Shown one piece after another: positions 10,790-21,422 of a stretch of DNA of 64,000 nt. Each line of letters begins with the position of its first letter. Within the stretch, counting starts at the first letter, position 1. A program made the translations under genes and the position numbers. The notes under the pieces were generated by a model that did no database searches, had not been told where the DNA came from, and was given only the letters and a program-made list of their open reading frames with translations. The DNA is from Paraspadella gotoi. Lineage: Eukaryota; Chaetognatha. The stretch is from the NCBI GenBank assembly GCA_051294375.1, contig CM119269.1, forward strand, positions 4,980,686-5,044,685, given 5' to 3'.

Positions 10790-11315
10790 GGTAAGGAGGG
10801 AGGAAAGGGGGAGGAGGCGGAAGAAAAGGGGAGGAGGAAAAAGGGGGGAGGAGGGAGGAAAGGGGAGGTGGAAGAGGGAGGAAAGATGGAGGGACGAAAG
10901 GGGAGGAGGAGGAGGAAGAGGGAGGAAAGGTGGGGGGAAGGAGGAGGGAGGAAGAGCGGAAGAAAAGGGGAGGAGGAGGTGGAAAAGGCGAGGAAAAGGG
11001 GGAAGGAGGGAGGAGGAAGAAGGGAAGGAAAGGGGGGAGGAGGAGGTGGAAAAGCGAGGAAAGGGGAGGAGGAGGGAAGGAAGAGGGAGGAAGGGGAGGG
11101 AGGAGGAGGAAGAGGGGGAAGGGGAGGAGGAGGAAAAAAAGCGAGGAAAGAGGAAGAAAGGCAGAGGAGGAAGGGGAGGAAGATGGGAGGAAAGGGGAGG
11201 AGGAGGTAAAAGCGAGGAAGAGGAAAGGAAAGGGCAGAGGAGGAAGGGGGAGGAAAAGAGGGAGGAAAGGGGAGAAAAGGAGGAGGAGGCGGATGAGGAA
11301 ATTAAAATGGAGGAA
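10790..11315 (+). repeat. Long polypurine (G/A) tract
   Basis: About 520 bp almost free of pyrimidines on the plus strand, built from irregular GGGAGGAGGAGGAAGAGG and GGAAAGG units. The long ORFs through it on both strands (R/E/G/K-rich one way, P/L/S/F-rich the other) follow from composition and are not genes. Confidence 0.9.
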
Positions 11316-11591
11316 AGACGATTTCGAAATTTTTATCATGTAATATTTCTTAGAAATAGATATTTTAACAAATCCGCTACCGCTGCCAACCACAGTTTGA
11401 AGGAAAAACCTGCAATGGATTTCTTATGGAACGACAAATTAGAGGCTGTGATTTCTTTTGAGAAATAATAATGGTGAACGGTGAGTACACCAGCGATGGT
11501 GTCCAGATCAATTCTAACTGGAAACTAAAGGAAGCTTGGTGCAATTTATATTACGAGAGATCAGAAGCAAGAGTCATTTTAACAGTTCGTT

Positions 11592-11729
11592 TCATTCTGC
11601 AGAGGGCTGATTGCTCGAGCCCGATTTTAGTCTAGACGCGCAATCACAAGTTCGGCGATCACATAATCTGCGGAGATTTTCCCGATAACTGTCCGATAGT
11701 CGTTTCTGGTTTTGGGTGAAGTTATTTTC
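11592..11729 (-). CDS. Candidate terminal exon, unknown gene
   Basis: Minus-strand 46-codon segment from a TTTCATCGCAG acceptor (exon first base 11729) to a TGA. Contains ENNFTQNQKRL, then RRLCDRRTCDCASRL with three Cys, and ends SNQPSAE. Phase 0 at the acceptor is compatible with the end of the candidate exon at 12172-12269. No family recognised; composition is ordinary rather than simple-repeat, which is why it is listed. Confidence 0.25.
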   Translation of the reverse strand, partial: ENNFTQNQKRLSDSYRENLRRLCDRRTCDCASRLKSGSSNQPSAE

Positions 11730-11996
11730 CTGCGATGAAATAATGAATGCGTAAAAGAGGGAAATCGTCACCGAGGCACATAAATAATAAAGCATAAAGA
11801 TGAAAGTATGAACAAACGCCTAAAAAGCAATAAAGAGAAAAGAAATATGGTTTCGTGGGCGAAAATTATGCGTCCTAAACGGTCGAGGAGATTCCAAATC
11901 TGCGAAGTTCTGAATATCTGACGCCAAAACGGAGGTCAAAGGCTTCGTGGCGTAGGGCACAAATCATGCGAGAGACAAGAGGGAGGAGAGGAGAAT

Positions 11997-12000
<4 letters not shown>

Positions 12001-12063
<63 letters not shown>

Positions 12064-12083
12064 CAGAGCGAGAGAGAGAGAGA
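12001..12083 (+). repeat. (GA)n microsatellite
   Basis: Interrupted GA repeat, about 80 bp, inside the intron of the candidate minus-strand gene. Confidence 0.9.
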
Positions 12084-12171
12084 GCAGAATTTAGTTTTTC
12101 TCTGTTTCCTTCTGTTTCTTCCTTTTTGTTGTTTTTTGTTTATCATTTTATTTTTGTTTCCTTTTATTCAC

Positions 12172-12269
12172 CTGACGCCCGCGGACAGTCGAACTGACAG
12201 ACGCAAACGCTTCGTCCTTCGTTTCGTCCAAAATGCAGACGCCGTCGAAATCACATCTTTCTCGCAATA
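12172..12269 (-). CDS. Candidate internal exon, Cys-containing, unknown gene
   Basis: Minus-strand segment between a good acceptor (CCTTTTTTTCCCCAAG) and a CAG|GTGAAT donor. Read in the frame that ends in phase 0 it gives LRERCDFDGVCILDETKDEA then FASVSSTVRGRQ. The CDFDGVC pattern is reminiscent of small disulphide-rich extracellular modules but is too short to assign. A second frame is also open, so this is tentative. Confidence 0.25.
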
Positions 12270-13615
12270 CTTGGGGAAAAAAAGGCTTTTAAACATTAAT
12301 TAAATAAAATTTAAAAAATAATTTAAAATTATTTTATTTTTGATTAAAAAACATAATAATCACCGTCGCGAAGAACGTTTCCCATCACAGAGTGTTTTTG
12401 TATTTCTTAGTTATCAATTTATGATTTGCAGCGATGTTACAGTGCGGCGTCGACAGCGTCTTCAAGGCCTACGCAGCCGTGAATTAAATCCGGATAAGGA
12501 ATTATTCACAATGACGTCGTTAGAATAAACGCGTAGACTGACGACGGGCAGATAGACAGAAAGACAAAAAAAAAACAAACAAAAAAGATAGATGGAAAGA
12601 TAGGAAAAACAAGAATCGACCAAGCAACATTACAAACACCATCCCTATTACCAATCGATATTAAAATCTCATTTGCATTTTTGCTGGCTGCCGTTGGATA
12701 ATTATTAATTAAGCATGATTAATAATGTGCATTTGCACCAGTGACAATATAACTCCATTTAATGCCTATATTTTCAGGTTTACAGCAACTGTGGAAGTTT
12801 CTCACTTCACATAGCCTTTAAAGAAATAATATTATGAAATACCATTGTAACAATGTCAAAGACGGGAATAACTCTGATTTGCCCGGTCTTCAATATTTCG
12901 TCTTTTTGGTCGTCGTCGTCTTCGGTCGTCGTGTCTTTTCTTCGTCTTTTTCGTCGTTCGTCTTTTCGTCGTTCGTTCGTCAACAGTCACGGATTTTTTA
13001 TTTCGACGAAAGACGCAATCGCTCTCTCCGCACGCTCGTCCCGCCTGGACGTCATGACCGACGTGTATTGTGATTTTACTTTGATAGGGTAAAACCAAAA
13101 CGCCGGATTAATAAGAATCCATTTGATTGTAATACCGCCCATTAATAAATTTAAAATTTNNNNNNNNNNNNNNNNNNNNNNNNNTTTTAAATAAATAAAT
13201 GAAGGATAATAATAGACATAAATTCAATACGATTTGAACGTACTTTTTTTAATACTTCAGTCCGACATTAAAATTAAAGGAGAGAATTGAGAACGAAAAA
13301 TTCACTGAGAATTGCAAATTAAGTAAAATCAAACCGATTTCCGTTCCGTTAAATAGGGATGAAGCGGGCCGTCGGAAAATTACGAAAAACACTTTTTCAG
13401 GGAAAATTCAAACATTCGATCTTTTATTCAAAGTTACGAAATCCCCAAATTTTTGTCGTCCCAATCAATTGTCTCAACCTTCAAGAAAATAATATGGAAC
13501 CTCGCAACTTGGTATTCGTTTTTGTCCTCAGTTTTACAATGGTTCGTCATTTTCTTATGTTGTTGAGATTTTTAACCATCTTCAGTATATTCTCAATCTT
13601 TAATAGTTTTAATTT
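12270..13615. other. No gene seen; contains a 25-N gap
   Basis: AT-rich DNA with a TCGTC-rich patch (about 12900-12985) and an N gap at 13160-13184. The segment 12434-12486 could be read as a short plus-strand exon ending in a stop (frame VDSVFKAYAAVN) after a TTTGCAG, but this is too short to support. Confidence 0.4.
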
Positions 13616-14099
13616 AGCGCGATGAGACCGAGTCTCCCCGCGGCGTCGCCGGTCCAAGTACAGTCGCCGACACATCGAAAACGACGAAATCGGCGAAGCT
13701 TTTTCTTTTTCGAACACTCGGATTCCGAACGCCTCACGCGTCTGCGGCGCTGCAGCCGACGACGCGCGTCTCGGTGTCGCTTCAATGGACTTCGAACGCC
13801 GAGAGAAACGGAGGACCTCATCCGGCGCCGTTTTATCATCGGTTTCGTACGCCGGTTGGATCGGGATTCAATGCCGCTTGATTCCGACTCGAATGAAATC
13901 CGAGCGGGGAGACTAAAGCGGCGAGCCGAAAACCGGCGTCCTTGCGTCCCGGTGTGCAATCGTCGGCGCGGCGAACGCGAGCGGCGCTGTCAACGCCGCG
14001 GGCGAGTCGAAACGACGTCTACAATCCGATCCAAGACGCCGATATTGAAGAGGGCTCAACGTGACGACCGTCGACGGCGCGGCGCGCGGCGAGCGGCGG

Positions 14100-14134
<35 letters not shown>

Positions 14135-14140
14135 TAGCGA
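13616..14140 (+). CDS. GPCR third-intracellular-loop block, left copy (flipped block 6)
   Basis: The sequence is the reverse complement counterpart of 20640-21150. In the right copy it follows TM5 without a break, so it encodes the third intracellular loop of the GPCR: basic and serine-rich, with the shared phrase SMDF and DSDS visible in one copy or the other. Here it is detached from TM5 and lies 3.5 kb away from it. The two copies differ by many small indels, so the reading frame in this region cannot be fixed. It ends in a (CGG)n run at about 14098-14134. The left edge, AGCGCGATGAG, is exactly where the left TM5 block stops (AGATGAGCGC). Confidence 0.55.
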
Positions 14141-14277
14141 GTGACGACGTGACGACGAGCAGAACGGACGTAGAGAAGTCTGGTGAAAATCGAGGAACGA
14201 TCGTAGATCAAACATTTTTGGCGGCGAACGTCGGCGATGCAAAGTTAGGGGAAGGGAAAAAATTATGTCGTATTCCT

Positions 14278-14280
<3 letters not shown>

Positions 14281-14353
<73 letters not shown>
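14281..14353 (+). repeat. (GA)n microsatellite
   Basis: GA repeat of about 70 bp with one interruption, between the ICL3 block and the TM6-TM7 exon. Confidence 0.95.
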
Positions 14354-14355
<2 letters not shown>

Positions 14356-14565
14356 AAAGAGTCCAGCCGCTGCAGAGGTGAACTCGTTTTAGACGAATCA
14401 TGAGAGGCAGAATGATCTTGAAAATCGTCACAAAGTTTAAAACAAATTGTTACATTTTTTTTCATATTGGAAGTTAGTAAAAGTGTGTGTGTGAGAGAGA
14501 GAGAGAGAGATCACTTTTTTGAATGCTCTCACCCATCTTTTGCCTCTTTCCCATGTCCCGCCCAG

Positions 14566-14879
14566 GCCGCATCGCCATCGTGGGCTTCTGGCGTGACTGT
14601 GGTCTACCTTCTCTCCTTCTGCCCACCATCTCCATGCAGCATTGGGGACTCTTGGACTCTCGCTCCCCATTCTGCGCAAGATCTTTTACCTCAACTCGGT
14701 CGCCAACCCCGTCATATTACTCCCTGGCGAAGACCAAGTTTCGCCACGAGGCGCGAGCCATCTTGGCGGGCGAGTTCGGTGGCGGCGGCGTAAGCGGCGG
14801 GCCTCGACCGTCAGCGGGCTGTGAAGGATTTGGGGCGGAAGTTGATGGAGTTGTAGGGGTAGGGGGTTACTTGACCTAA
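14566..14879 (+). CDS. Class A GPCR, TM6-TM7 and C-tail exon, frame-broken
   Basis: After a pyrimidine-rich CCCGCCCAG acceptor the three frames together read RIAIV, VTVVYLLSFCP, HHLHAALGTLGLSLPILRK, IFYLNSVANPVI, then YSLAKTKFRHEARAILAGEF and a Gly-rich tail to TAA. This is TM6 with the Cys-Pro kink, the third extracellular loop, TM7 with NPxxY and helix 8. Three one-base shifts are needed (near 14588, 14623 and 14722, the last an extra T in NPVI|Y). Either three sequencing errors or a decayed gene. No second copy of this exon is present in the right-hand copy, which stops at ICL3. Ligand class cannot be assigned. Confidence 0.7.
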
Positions 14880-16030
14880 TTCTTTACTATTCCTGGTTTT
14901 AATGACTGTTGGATATTCTATGCAATAATTTTATATTTTACTGACTCTAACGGGGGGGGCCATCTTATATTATTATTTTATGTTGACCTTATTGGTTAGT
15001 GGTAGAAATGCTCGCATTGTTCTTTTTGCTGTTCTACTTGAATAATGTTTTATGAATTAATATAAAGAGAACAATAGTGGTTCAATTTACATTATTTATT
15101 GTATTAGTGCAACTTAACATTATTATTTTATTACATAACCAAGATACCATAATGGTATTATCAGGTTCATAGAAGTGGAAAGCATAAGAAAGAGGAGCAT
15201 AGTCGGTTCAACGACCCTGAAATCCTAGGCTGATTAATAGCTAGGCCTTTGACAATAACAATCTTCTAATCAATACGATGAGCCAAGTCGACTCCCCAGA
15301 AGCAAGCAAAATACTTTCCATTTATAAAAGCTGGAGCAATACTTACCTATAGAAATATTGAAGTAATAATGTGGGAAATCTAATCACATTATTAAAACCT
15401 ATTAAATACTATTGCCAAAACCGTAAATAAGACTATTATGAAAAACTGTACACAAAGATAATGAGAACATGGTCAAACTTACTACAAAATGTAATGAGCT
15501 TGAAGAACTCAATTCATTTGAAATGAACCACAAATTATTCTGCCCTAACATACGTCACATACACGGTAAAATAAAACGTCCTGCGGTTTTAATAAAGTTC
15601 GAGAAACGAAGTAAAGAAACGATACAAACAGAGTTAAGTAAACATGAAGTGAAGAAATGATGTGGNNNNNNNNNNNNNNNNNNNNNNNNNACCTTGACTT
15701 GCTTTATTCTCCTTTCGACGTGCTTTTATGTCTCCCTTCTACTTGCTTCACGTCTCAAGCTCATGTTATGTCTTACTACAATAAATATTACTAATTTTAC
15801 ATTCTTCGAATCTCTATAAATAAATAGCAAGTCAGAAAACACTAACTCGGCTCACGGCTTACGGTAAATCTCAATAATTACTTTTTGATCTTGTAATCGA
15901 CGAGTGGTAACTAATAATTATATTTGAAATTTTTGAGATTGTGAGCAAACAATTGAATTTAAAAAAAATAAATAGAAAGCTATTTATTATTAACCATTTG
16001 CCTAGTTTTACTTTTTTTATTTTTTATCCT
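14880..16030. other. No gene seen; contains a 25-N gap
   Basis: AT-rich DNA with a gap at 15666-15690. A short ORF at 15469-15660 contains a KRPAVLIKFEKRSKE-like stretch resembling the RP-x-IVKF signature of L1-type ORF1/transposase-22 proteins; it may be a retroelement scrap but is too short to call. Confidence 0.4.
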
Positions 16031-16122
16031 CTATTGGGGGCGATTCAGCCTCGAGATTTTTCTCAATTTTTTTATCATCGTCTCTTGCATGATACTCAAC
16101 GGTGCGTTGTCTTTGAAATGAC
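16031..16122 (+). CDS. Class A GPCR, TM3 segment, left copy
   Basis: Reads LYWGRFSLEIFLNFF then IIVSCMILNGA, a TM3-like helix. In the right copy it directly follows the first extracellular loop (ACTFA|LYW), so both belong to one exon; here it is 1.3 kb upstream of that loop. The TM3 end, where a DRY-like motif should be, is disturbed by an in-frame stop, with LNRC reachable by a one-base shift. Opposite-strand counterpart at about 22323-22430. Confidence 0.6.
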
Positions 16123-16239
16123 GGAGCCAATTATACATTTTACAACATTGACCAAAGAATCGACTACATGTATTATTTCTCTTTTTAAAAACGAATTTTT
16201 TTTGGTAAATATTTATAATCTTATTTTTTGAATCACCAG

Positions 16240-16375
16240 GAATCGCCTGGGACGTTCACGAAGCGCTCGCGAATCCTTACAAAAGGCGTTCACAAAATCT
16301 AAAGTCCTCTGCGATTTGGCTCCTCGTCACTTACCTTCTCACCATTGTCTTTACTACACTATTCAGGTCAAAAAT
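16240..16375 (+). CDS. Class A GPCR, TM4 exon, left copy
   Basis: Exon between TCACCAG and AAAAAT|GTGAGAG. Reads AWDVHEALANPYKRRSQN, then the helix SSAIWLLVTYLLTIVFTTLF. The NPYK in the second intracellular loop and the conserved TM4 Trp identify it. Counterpart at 22060-22194 on the opposite strand with several indels. Confidence 0.7.
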
Positions 16376-16604
16376 GTGAGAGGAAGACAGAAGTCATTGA
16401 AATGCAATTTCACCATGAATATAAATCATTAAGTCGGCTTAGTTTAAATATCACGCCAGAATCATGATTCTAATCTAATCTAATCATGAAACTATTAATT
16501 TTTTTTATTTTCGTTTTTGTTCATTTAATTGCATCGTTTTAATCTAGACTTACTAAAAATAAAATATACTGATAATTACAATATTACTTTCATTATCTCA
16601 ACAG

Positions 16605-16690
16605 GCTGGACGAGGAACCTGATTTTTCGTTCAGTACTATAATCATGCCAGCAAAGACCGAAGATCAAAAAGACTACACCGTCATGAAGG
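16605..16690 (+). CDS. Class A GPCR, second extracellular loop exon, left copy
   Basis: Exon between TCTCAACAG and AAGG|GTAAAT; one frame is open: LDEEPDFSFSTIIMPAKTED then QKDYTVMKG. Its acidic, polar character and its place between TM4 and TM5 in both copies fit the second extracellular loop. Counterpart 21736-21820 on the opposite strand. Confidence 0.5.
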
Positions 16691-16715
16691 GTAAATTTCA
16701 TGTCTCTTGTTTGTA

Positions 16716-17005
16716 GTTGCGCCGCGAGTACACACGGTCGGTCGGTCGGTATGTCTGTCCGTCGGTCTGTCCCACTTCCGTTAAAAACACTCATAACTCC
16801 CTGATAGTTGGTTGCTCATTTGTTAAGACAGAAAAAAAACTCAAATCTAAGTGACTGCTAGCGCCGTCTTCAAGAAATCCTTAAACTATGAAGAATAAAA
16901 GACAATTTCAAATGCAGTGCGTGTCATAAATACAAAAATTTTCTAGTCATGGGATCACAGGGAAAAAAAAACCTGAAAAGAAAGTAACTGCGGCGCGACA
17001 CATTG
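16716..17005 (+). mobile_element. MITE-like element M1, copy A
   Basis: Starts GTTGCGCCGCGAGT and ends ACTGCGGCGCGAC, a GCGCCGC-type terminal inverted repeat; about 285 bp, no coding capacity. Internal landmarks shared with other copies: CGGTCGGT/CTGTC run, GTTAAAAA, CTAGCGC, a TCCT(A)AAACTAT...AAGAATAAAAGA block, a GTCATAAATAC(A) block and a TAGTCATG tail. It sits in the GPCR intron before TM5. Confidence 0.6.
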
Positions 17006-17110
17006 GATGGACGGATCTTGTTTTTTTTTTTTTGTTTTTGTTTTTTTTAATAATTTTGTTTTTTAATTCTCTTTATTCTGTTTTCGTTCGCCCTTTACCC
17101 ACGATCTCAG

Positions 17111-17270
17111 TCGTCTTCGACATCATCATGTGGGGATCCTTTGTCTTCTTCTCCTTCTGCTACGGCGCCTCCTTCTGGCGACTGAAACGCCTGGCGAAAG
17201 ACAGAGAGTCCAAGTACGCCACGACCGTCGGCGCCCCCTGGCGATCCGATGTGACGCTAGAGATGAGCGC
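17111..17270 (+). CDS. Class A GPCR, TM5 exon, left copy
   Basis: Acceptor CCACGATCTCAG; reads VVFDIIMWGSFVFFSFCYG then ASFWRLKRLAKDRESKYATT, a TM5 helix running into a basic third loop (VGAPWRSDVTLEMSA). At about 17270 the sequence switches abruptly to an intron end (AACAAAACCTCTGATG) that in the right copy lies elsewhere, so the exon is cut. Counterpart 21308 downwards on the opposite strand. Confidence 0.7.
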
Positions 17271-17321
17271 AATAGTAACAAAACCTCTGATGTAATAAAT
17301 AAATCGATATTCTCCCTACAG

Positions 17322-17434
17322 CCATCGTGGACATGGTTTTCTGCGTGGTCTTTCTGCCTTTCAGCGCGTATTCCCCACCTACTACATGTACATCTTGGAC
17401 ATAACACGAGCCAGTGAAGCAACGAAAACTGCTT
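17322..17434 (+). CDS. Class A GPCR, TM2 and first extracellular loop exon, left copy
   Basis: Acceptor TCTCCCTACAG; starts in phase to complete HLA: AIVDMVFCVVFLPFSAY, the LAxxD motif of TM2, then after a one-base shift YYMYILDITRASEATKTACT with the conserved Cys before TM3. It is positioned before the TM1 exon, the reverse of gene order. Counterpart 22548-22430 on the opposite strand, where TM3 follows directly. Confidence 0.7.
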
Positions 17435-17473
17435 GCACCTTCGCCTTCTCACTCTCTCTCCCCCTCCCTGCAG

Positions 17474-17632
17474 GCGAGGGCAACCTGACGCATAACGGGC
17501 CATATGACGTTGCCGAGATGGTCTTCCTACTTTTCTTCGCGGTCTTCGGCGTCGTCGGAAATTCCCTCGTCATCTGCGTCTACAATTCCCGACGCCGTCG
17601 AGAGTCCGCCATCTTTTTTATCTTTCATTTGG
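17474..17632 (+). CDS. Class A GPCR, TM1 exon, left copy
   Basis: Between CCTCCCTGCAG and TTTGG|GTGAGA. Reads EGNLTHNGPYDVAEMVFLLF then FAVFGVVGNSLVICVYNSRR and RRESAIFFIFHL. GNSLVI is the TM1 GNxxV signature; NLT is an extracellular N-glycosylation site. It ends in phase 1, exactly matching the TM2 exon start. An N-terminal exon with the start codon was not found. Counterpart 22805-22960 on the opposite strand. Confidence 0.75.
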
Positions 17633-17839
17633 GTGAGACGAACAAATGAGCAGTCAGGGTAGAAACAAAATAAAGAAAGAAAAGAAAAATAAAGAAACAA
17701 AACGGGTCTGAAAATGAAAGAACAAAATTATGAACAAAAACACACACACAAAAAAGAAATATGAACCAAGACAATAAATTAAACGTGCCACTCAATAAAT
17801 TAAAAAAATTTAGATTAAAGTTTTTACGATGTAAAATTT

Positions 17840-18944
17840 ATAGTCTCTCATCTACATTTCAACTCTCTTCTCTCTCTCATCTCTTCTCTGCTCTCTCTCT
17901 CTCTCTTCATTCTCTCTCTCTGCTCGTTCCTCACCAACTCTCATTTTCACATCTTTCTCGCCACTCCTCTAAATTATCTTTACTGCTCCTCGCATATGTA
18001 AATAAAGCGATAAAATTCCGTCGAAATGACCCCTTAACTCCTCAACCTTGGCCCCTGGATGANNNNNNNNNNATCGTAAGGAAGATGAGTATACTTAGCG
18101 AGGTGAGGTAGCTTCCAACGACTTACTCGAAGAAAATTACCGTCCTTACCTTGATTTACATGGAATGTAGTACAAGTCAGGGGCGATTAGTGTACGCTAA
18201 TATCCTTTTTTAACTTTTGTCTTTATTTAGAATGAGCGAAATTCTTGCGTCCGTAACTGGTAGTTTTTTTAATATATCGTGAAAGACTGACCTTGTTTTT
18301 AATATATTATAAATTAGCGAAGGAAAGGAGTAAACTTCTCAAAATAGCAAATTCACATAAACGCGTATTTAGGTTACGTCTTTTGAGCAAAGAGTTAAGT
18401 TTATGGGTTTAGCCCTTTCATTATAATCAAAATTAATGTAAGATCTTAACTAAGCTGCTTGAGTTTGGGTTTTTAGCGGTTTTAGGTCGGACAAGTTCTA
18501 GATTAAGAGAAATGATCCCAAGTCTCAAATTTTAACAATGTTTTAATTTAAAACAATTAAAAATAGTTTTTTGTTTTATTTAAGTGATCAAACGGCCGCA
18601 AAAGATGTCACTTAAGAACGAGAAATTAATTTTTGAAAACAAAGGAACAGTTTTTTAAAATCAAACATTGATAATAAAATCTGTAAAAGGTTTAATGAGG
18701 AAATTAAGTTTTGAAGCGCGAGAAAACGTGTGTACACTAATAATAATATCTGAAAAATGTGTTTTTGTTTTCAGAATAGTATGCAAAACGGTCATGAAAA
18801 GGTAGCGCCGGTTATGGTTCGATTAGAAGCATTGGGCCTGATAAAAAAAAATTAAATTGAAAAATAAATAAAATTCATATAATTGAATAAATAAATTAAA
18901 TAAATAAATAAATAAATAAATAANNNNNNNNNNNNNNNNNNAAA

Positions 18945-18975
<31 letters not shown>

Positions 18976-20600
18976 ATTAATCAATTAATCAATTAATTAA
19001 TTAAGTTTTAGTATTTGGGTTTCTAACCCAAATCAGATAAGATAAGAAAAGAAAAGGCAAAAAAGAAAGAACCAGAGACGTGATTACTTATTCAAGGCCA
19101 AAAAGGAAAAGGAGTAAAGAAGGACGGAAAGAAAAACGACATCGAGGGCCGAATTTGAAAGGGGGGTCCGATGGTAAAGGGTGAGCTGAGGCAAAAAGAG
19201 AGTTTCCGACTGAAAAACAAAAAAACAAAAACGGATTTGTTGTTTTGGTGGAAAGCCCAATTTTCGTTGCCACCGCATAAATAATCCACTCGTCGCTTTT
19301 CTCAGCTCGAACCGCTGACTCCTTCTCTTTATCTTCCTCAAACGATGACGCCGTAATGAAATAAGGCCGCGTTTGTTTCTTCGTTGTTTCGTCTGTTTTT
19401 TTAATTCTCTCATTTTTTTTCTGTAACTGTTTTTTTAAAAGAATTTTTTCCCCCTTCAATTCTGATGTAAATTTTTCATGTTTTTTATCCAGTTCGATCG
19501 ATTTGAGGCGAATCAACATCTTTTTTTGATCGATTATGTCGTTTGGAAAAAAAAACAAACAAAAAAAATCTTAATTTTCATCGCTAAACTCTATAGATCG
19601 GTTTTCCTTACTAATAACATTTGTCTAATGACTTCATGAATCATAATGCATATGGATTGTTTCCCTTTTCTCGCCGTGTAAGATTAAATATTTAATTTTC
19701 CGAAAATCTGAACCCGTTTTATTTTTACTTATCATACTTATCATATTCTGATATATCATAATTCGATAACGACGACAATGACAACAACGTCGATACAAGA
19801 CGCTTGTCGATAGGGCGTGACGGAGATAAATTAAAATCAACTCGGCAACAACGTTGTGAAACAACAACCTTTGGTTGAATGTAAATTTCACGATTCACAA
19901 AACAAAATCATAATATTTTCACAAGGAAAGATAATCCGAAGAGGACGATTGCGGATAACAAGGAGCGACTCTTCTTCTCAAGCGAAGGATCTTATCGAAT
20001 CGCGATTTCAAATTTTGTTTCGGAATTTGAATTCAGAATCGAATCTCGGACTCCCCTTCCTTCGTACTCAGTTGACACCAAACAACGAAAACAACTGTGA
20101 AAACAAAACATAAAATAAAAAATAAAAAATTGAAAAAGGACACGAATTCAGAAATTTATGCCGAAAACTTGAAAAGTCTCGAATTTAGTTGAAGCAAATG
20201 ACGCTGAAGATCTTTCCCTGATGGAAGCGCAATAAAAATCGCAAATGGAAGCGGATATTGGGAGGAAGATGGAATCCTTGGATTCTCGGACGTTCAACTT
20301 TTGCCTTCCGGGTTATCACGAGCACGGTGAGAGAAGAGCGAAAAATATGAATCGGAGTTAGTGCACACTTCTTTAATTCCAACACCACTCGATTCTCTTA
20401 ACGTAAACACTTCGGTCTTTATTATTATTATGATGCTCATTCGATGAGTGTTTTACCAGGATCAATTCCCGGCACGAGCCATTTTCTGAAGTGATTTTCT
20501 TTCTTTACAAAAAATTAAAATTCTTTCTCTTTCTCTCTTGCCTGTTCGTCTTTGTGTCTTCTGTCTGTCTATTCGTTCCTGCGCCAAAATGAAAAACAAA
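17840..20600 (+). other. Intron/upstream DNA of the GPCR locus, left copy (blocks 2 and 1)
   Basis: Non-coding DNA: a (TC)n-rich patch at about 17840-17960 (block 2) and about 2.6 kb of AT-rich DNA (block 1) with N gaps at 18063-18072 and 18924-18941, the latter inside an (AAAT)n run. Both blocks recur reverse-complemented at 22990-23117 and 23118-25940. No coding segment with support was seen. Confidence 0.6.
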
Positions 20601-20639
20601 AAAATGTTGATCTCGATCCGATTCCTCATTTTTTAGACT

Positions 20640-21308
20640 GACACACCGTCGACTGCTGATCGTCATCGTCCCGCCGCCTACGCCGCCGCCGCCGCCCGCC
20701 CCGCCGCCGCGCCGCCGCCCCGCCGTCGACGGTCTCGTACGTGAGCCTCATTCAATATCGCGTTGGATCCGATTGTTAGACGTCGTTTCGACCGCCCGCG
20801 CGTGACAGCGCCGCTCGCGTCGCCGGCGCGACCGATGCAACGCGGACGAAGACGCGCGTTTCGGCCGTCGCCGCTTTGTCTCGCCTCGCTATTTCATCGA
20901 GTCGGAATCAAGCGGCATTGAATTCCATCCAACCGGCGACGAAACCGATGTATAAAACGGCGCCGGATGAGGGTCCTCCGTTCTCTCGGCGTCGAAGTCC
21001 ATTGAAGCGACACGAGACGCGCGTTTCTTTCGGCTGCACCGCGCAGCGTGAGGCGTTCGGATTCGAGTGCTCAAAAAGAAAAAGCTCGCCGAATTTGTCG
21101 TCGAATGTCGTCGACACTGGATTGACGTCGCTCGGGAGACGGCCTCAGCGCGCTCATCTCTAGCGTCCACATCGGATCGCCAGGGCGCCGGACGTCGTGG
21201 CGTACTTGGACTCTCGTCTTCTCACGCCAGGCTTCAGTCGCCAGAAGGAGGGCCGCGTAGCAAAGGAGAAGAAACAAGATCGCCCACATGGATGATTGTC
21301 GAAGACGA
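20640..21308 (-). CDS. Class A GPCR, TM5 and third-loop exon, right copy
   Basis: Minus-strand acceptor CCACGATCTCAG, then a TM5 segment with many small indels relative to the left copy, running without interruption into the basic third loop (RPSPERRQSSVDDIRRQIRR, later SMDFDAERTEDPHPAPF and a DSDS stretch). This continuity shows that TM5 and ICL3 share one exon. The copy stops at about 20640 in CpG-rich (GCC)n sequence; TM6-TM7 is absent from this copy. Confidence 0.55.
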
Positions 21309-21422
21309 CTGAGATCGTGGTAAAGGCAACGAAAACAGAATAAAGGAGAATTTTAAAAAAACAAAATTATTAAAAAAACAAAAACAAACAAAAAAAAAAC
21401 AGATCCGTCCATCCATATGATG

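Noticed and set aside
10536-11468. Long ORFs (310 aa plus, 245 aa minus) across 10.5-11.5 kb
   Set aside because: Produced by the polypurine tract: one strand reads only R/E/G/K and the other only P/L/S/F, with no domain or splice support.
15469-15660. 63-aa ORF with KRPAVLIKFEKRSKE, resembling L1 ORF1-type proteins
   Set aside because: Too short and isolated for a retroelement call; mentioned only in the description of the region.
17126-17503. Minus-strand 125-aa Arg-rich ORF over the GPCR exons
   Set aside because: Antisense shadow of the TM5, TM2 and TM1 exons, whose sense frames show clear receptor helices.
20185-20400. Possible coding exon around 20.2-20.4 kb (and mirror at 23.2-23.45 kb)
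   Set aside because: Present in both locus copies but with no conserved frame and no recognisable domain.
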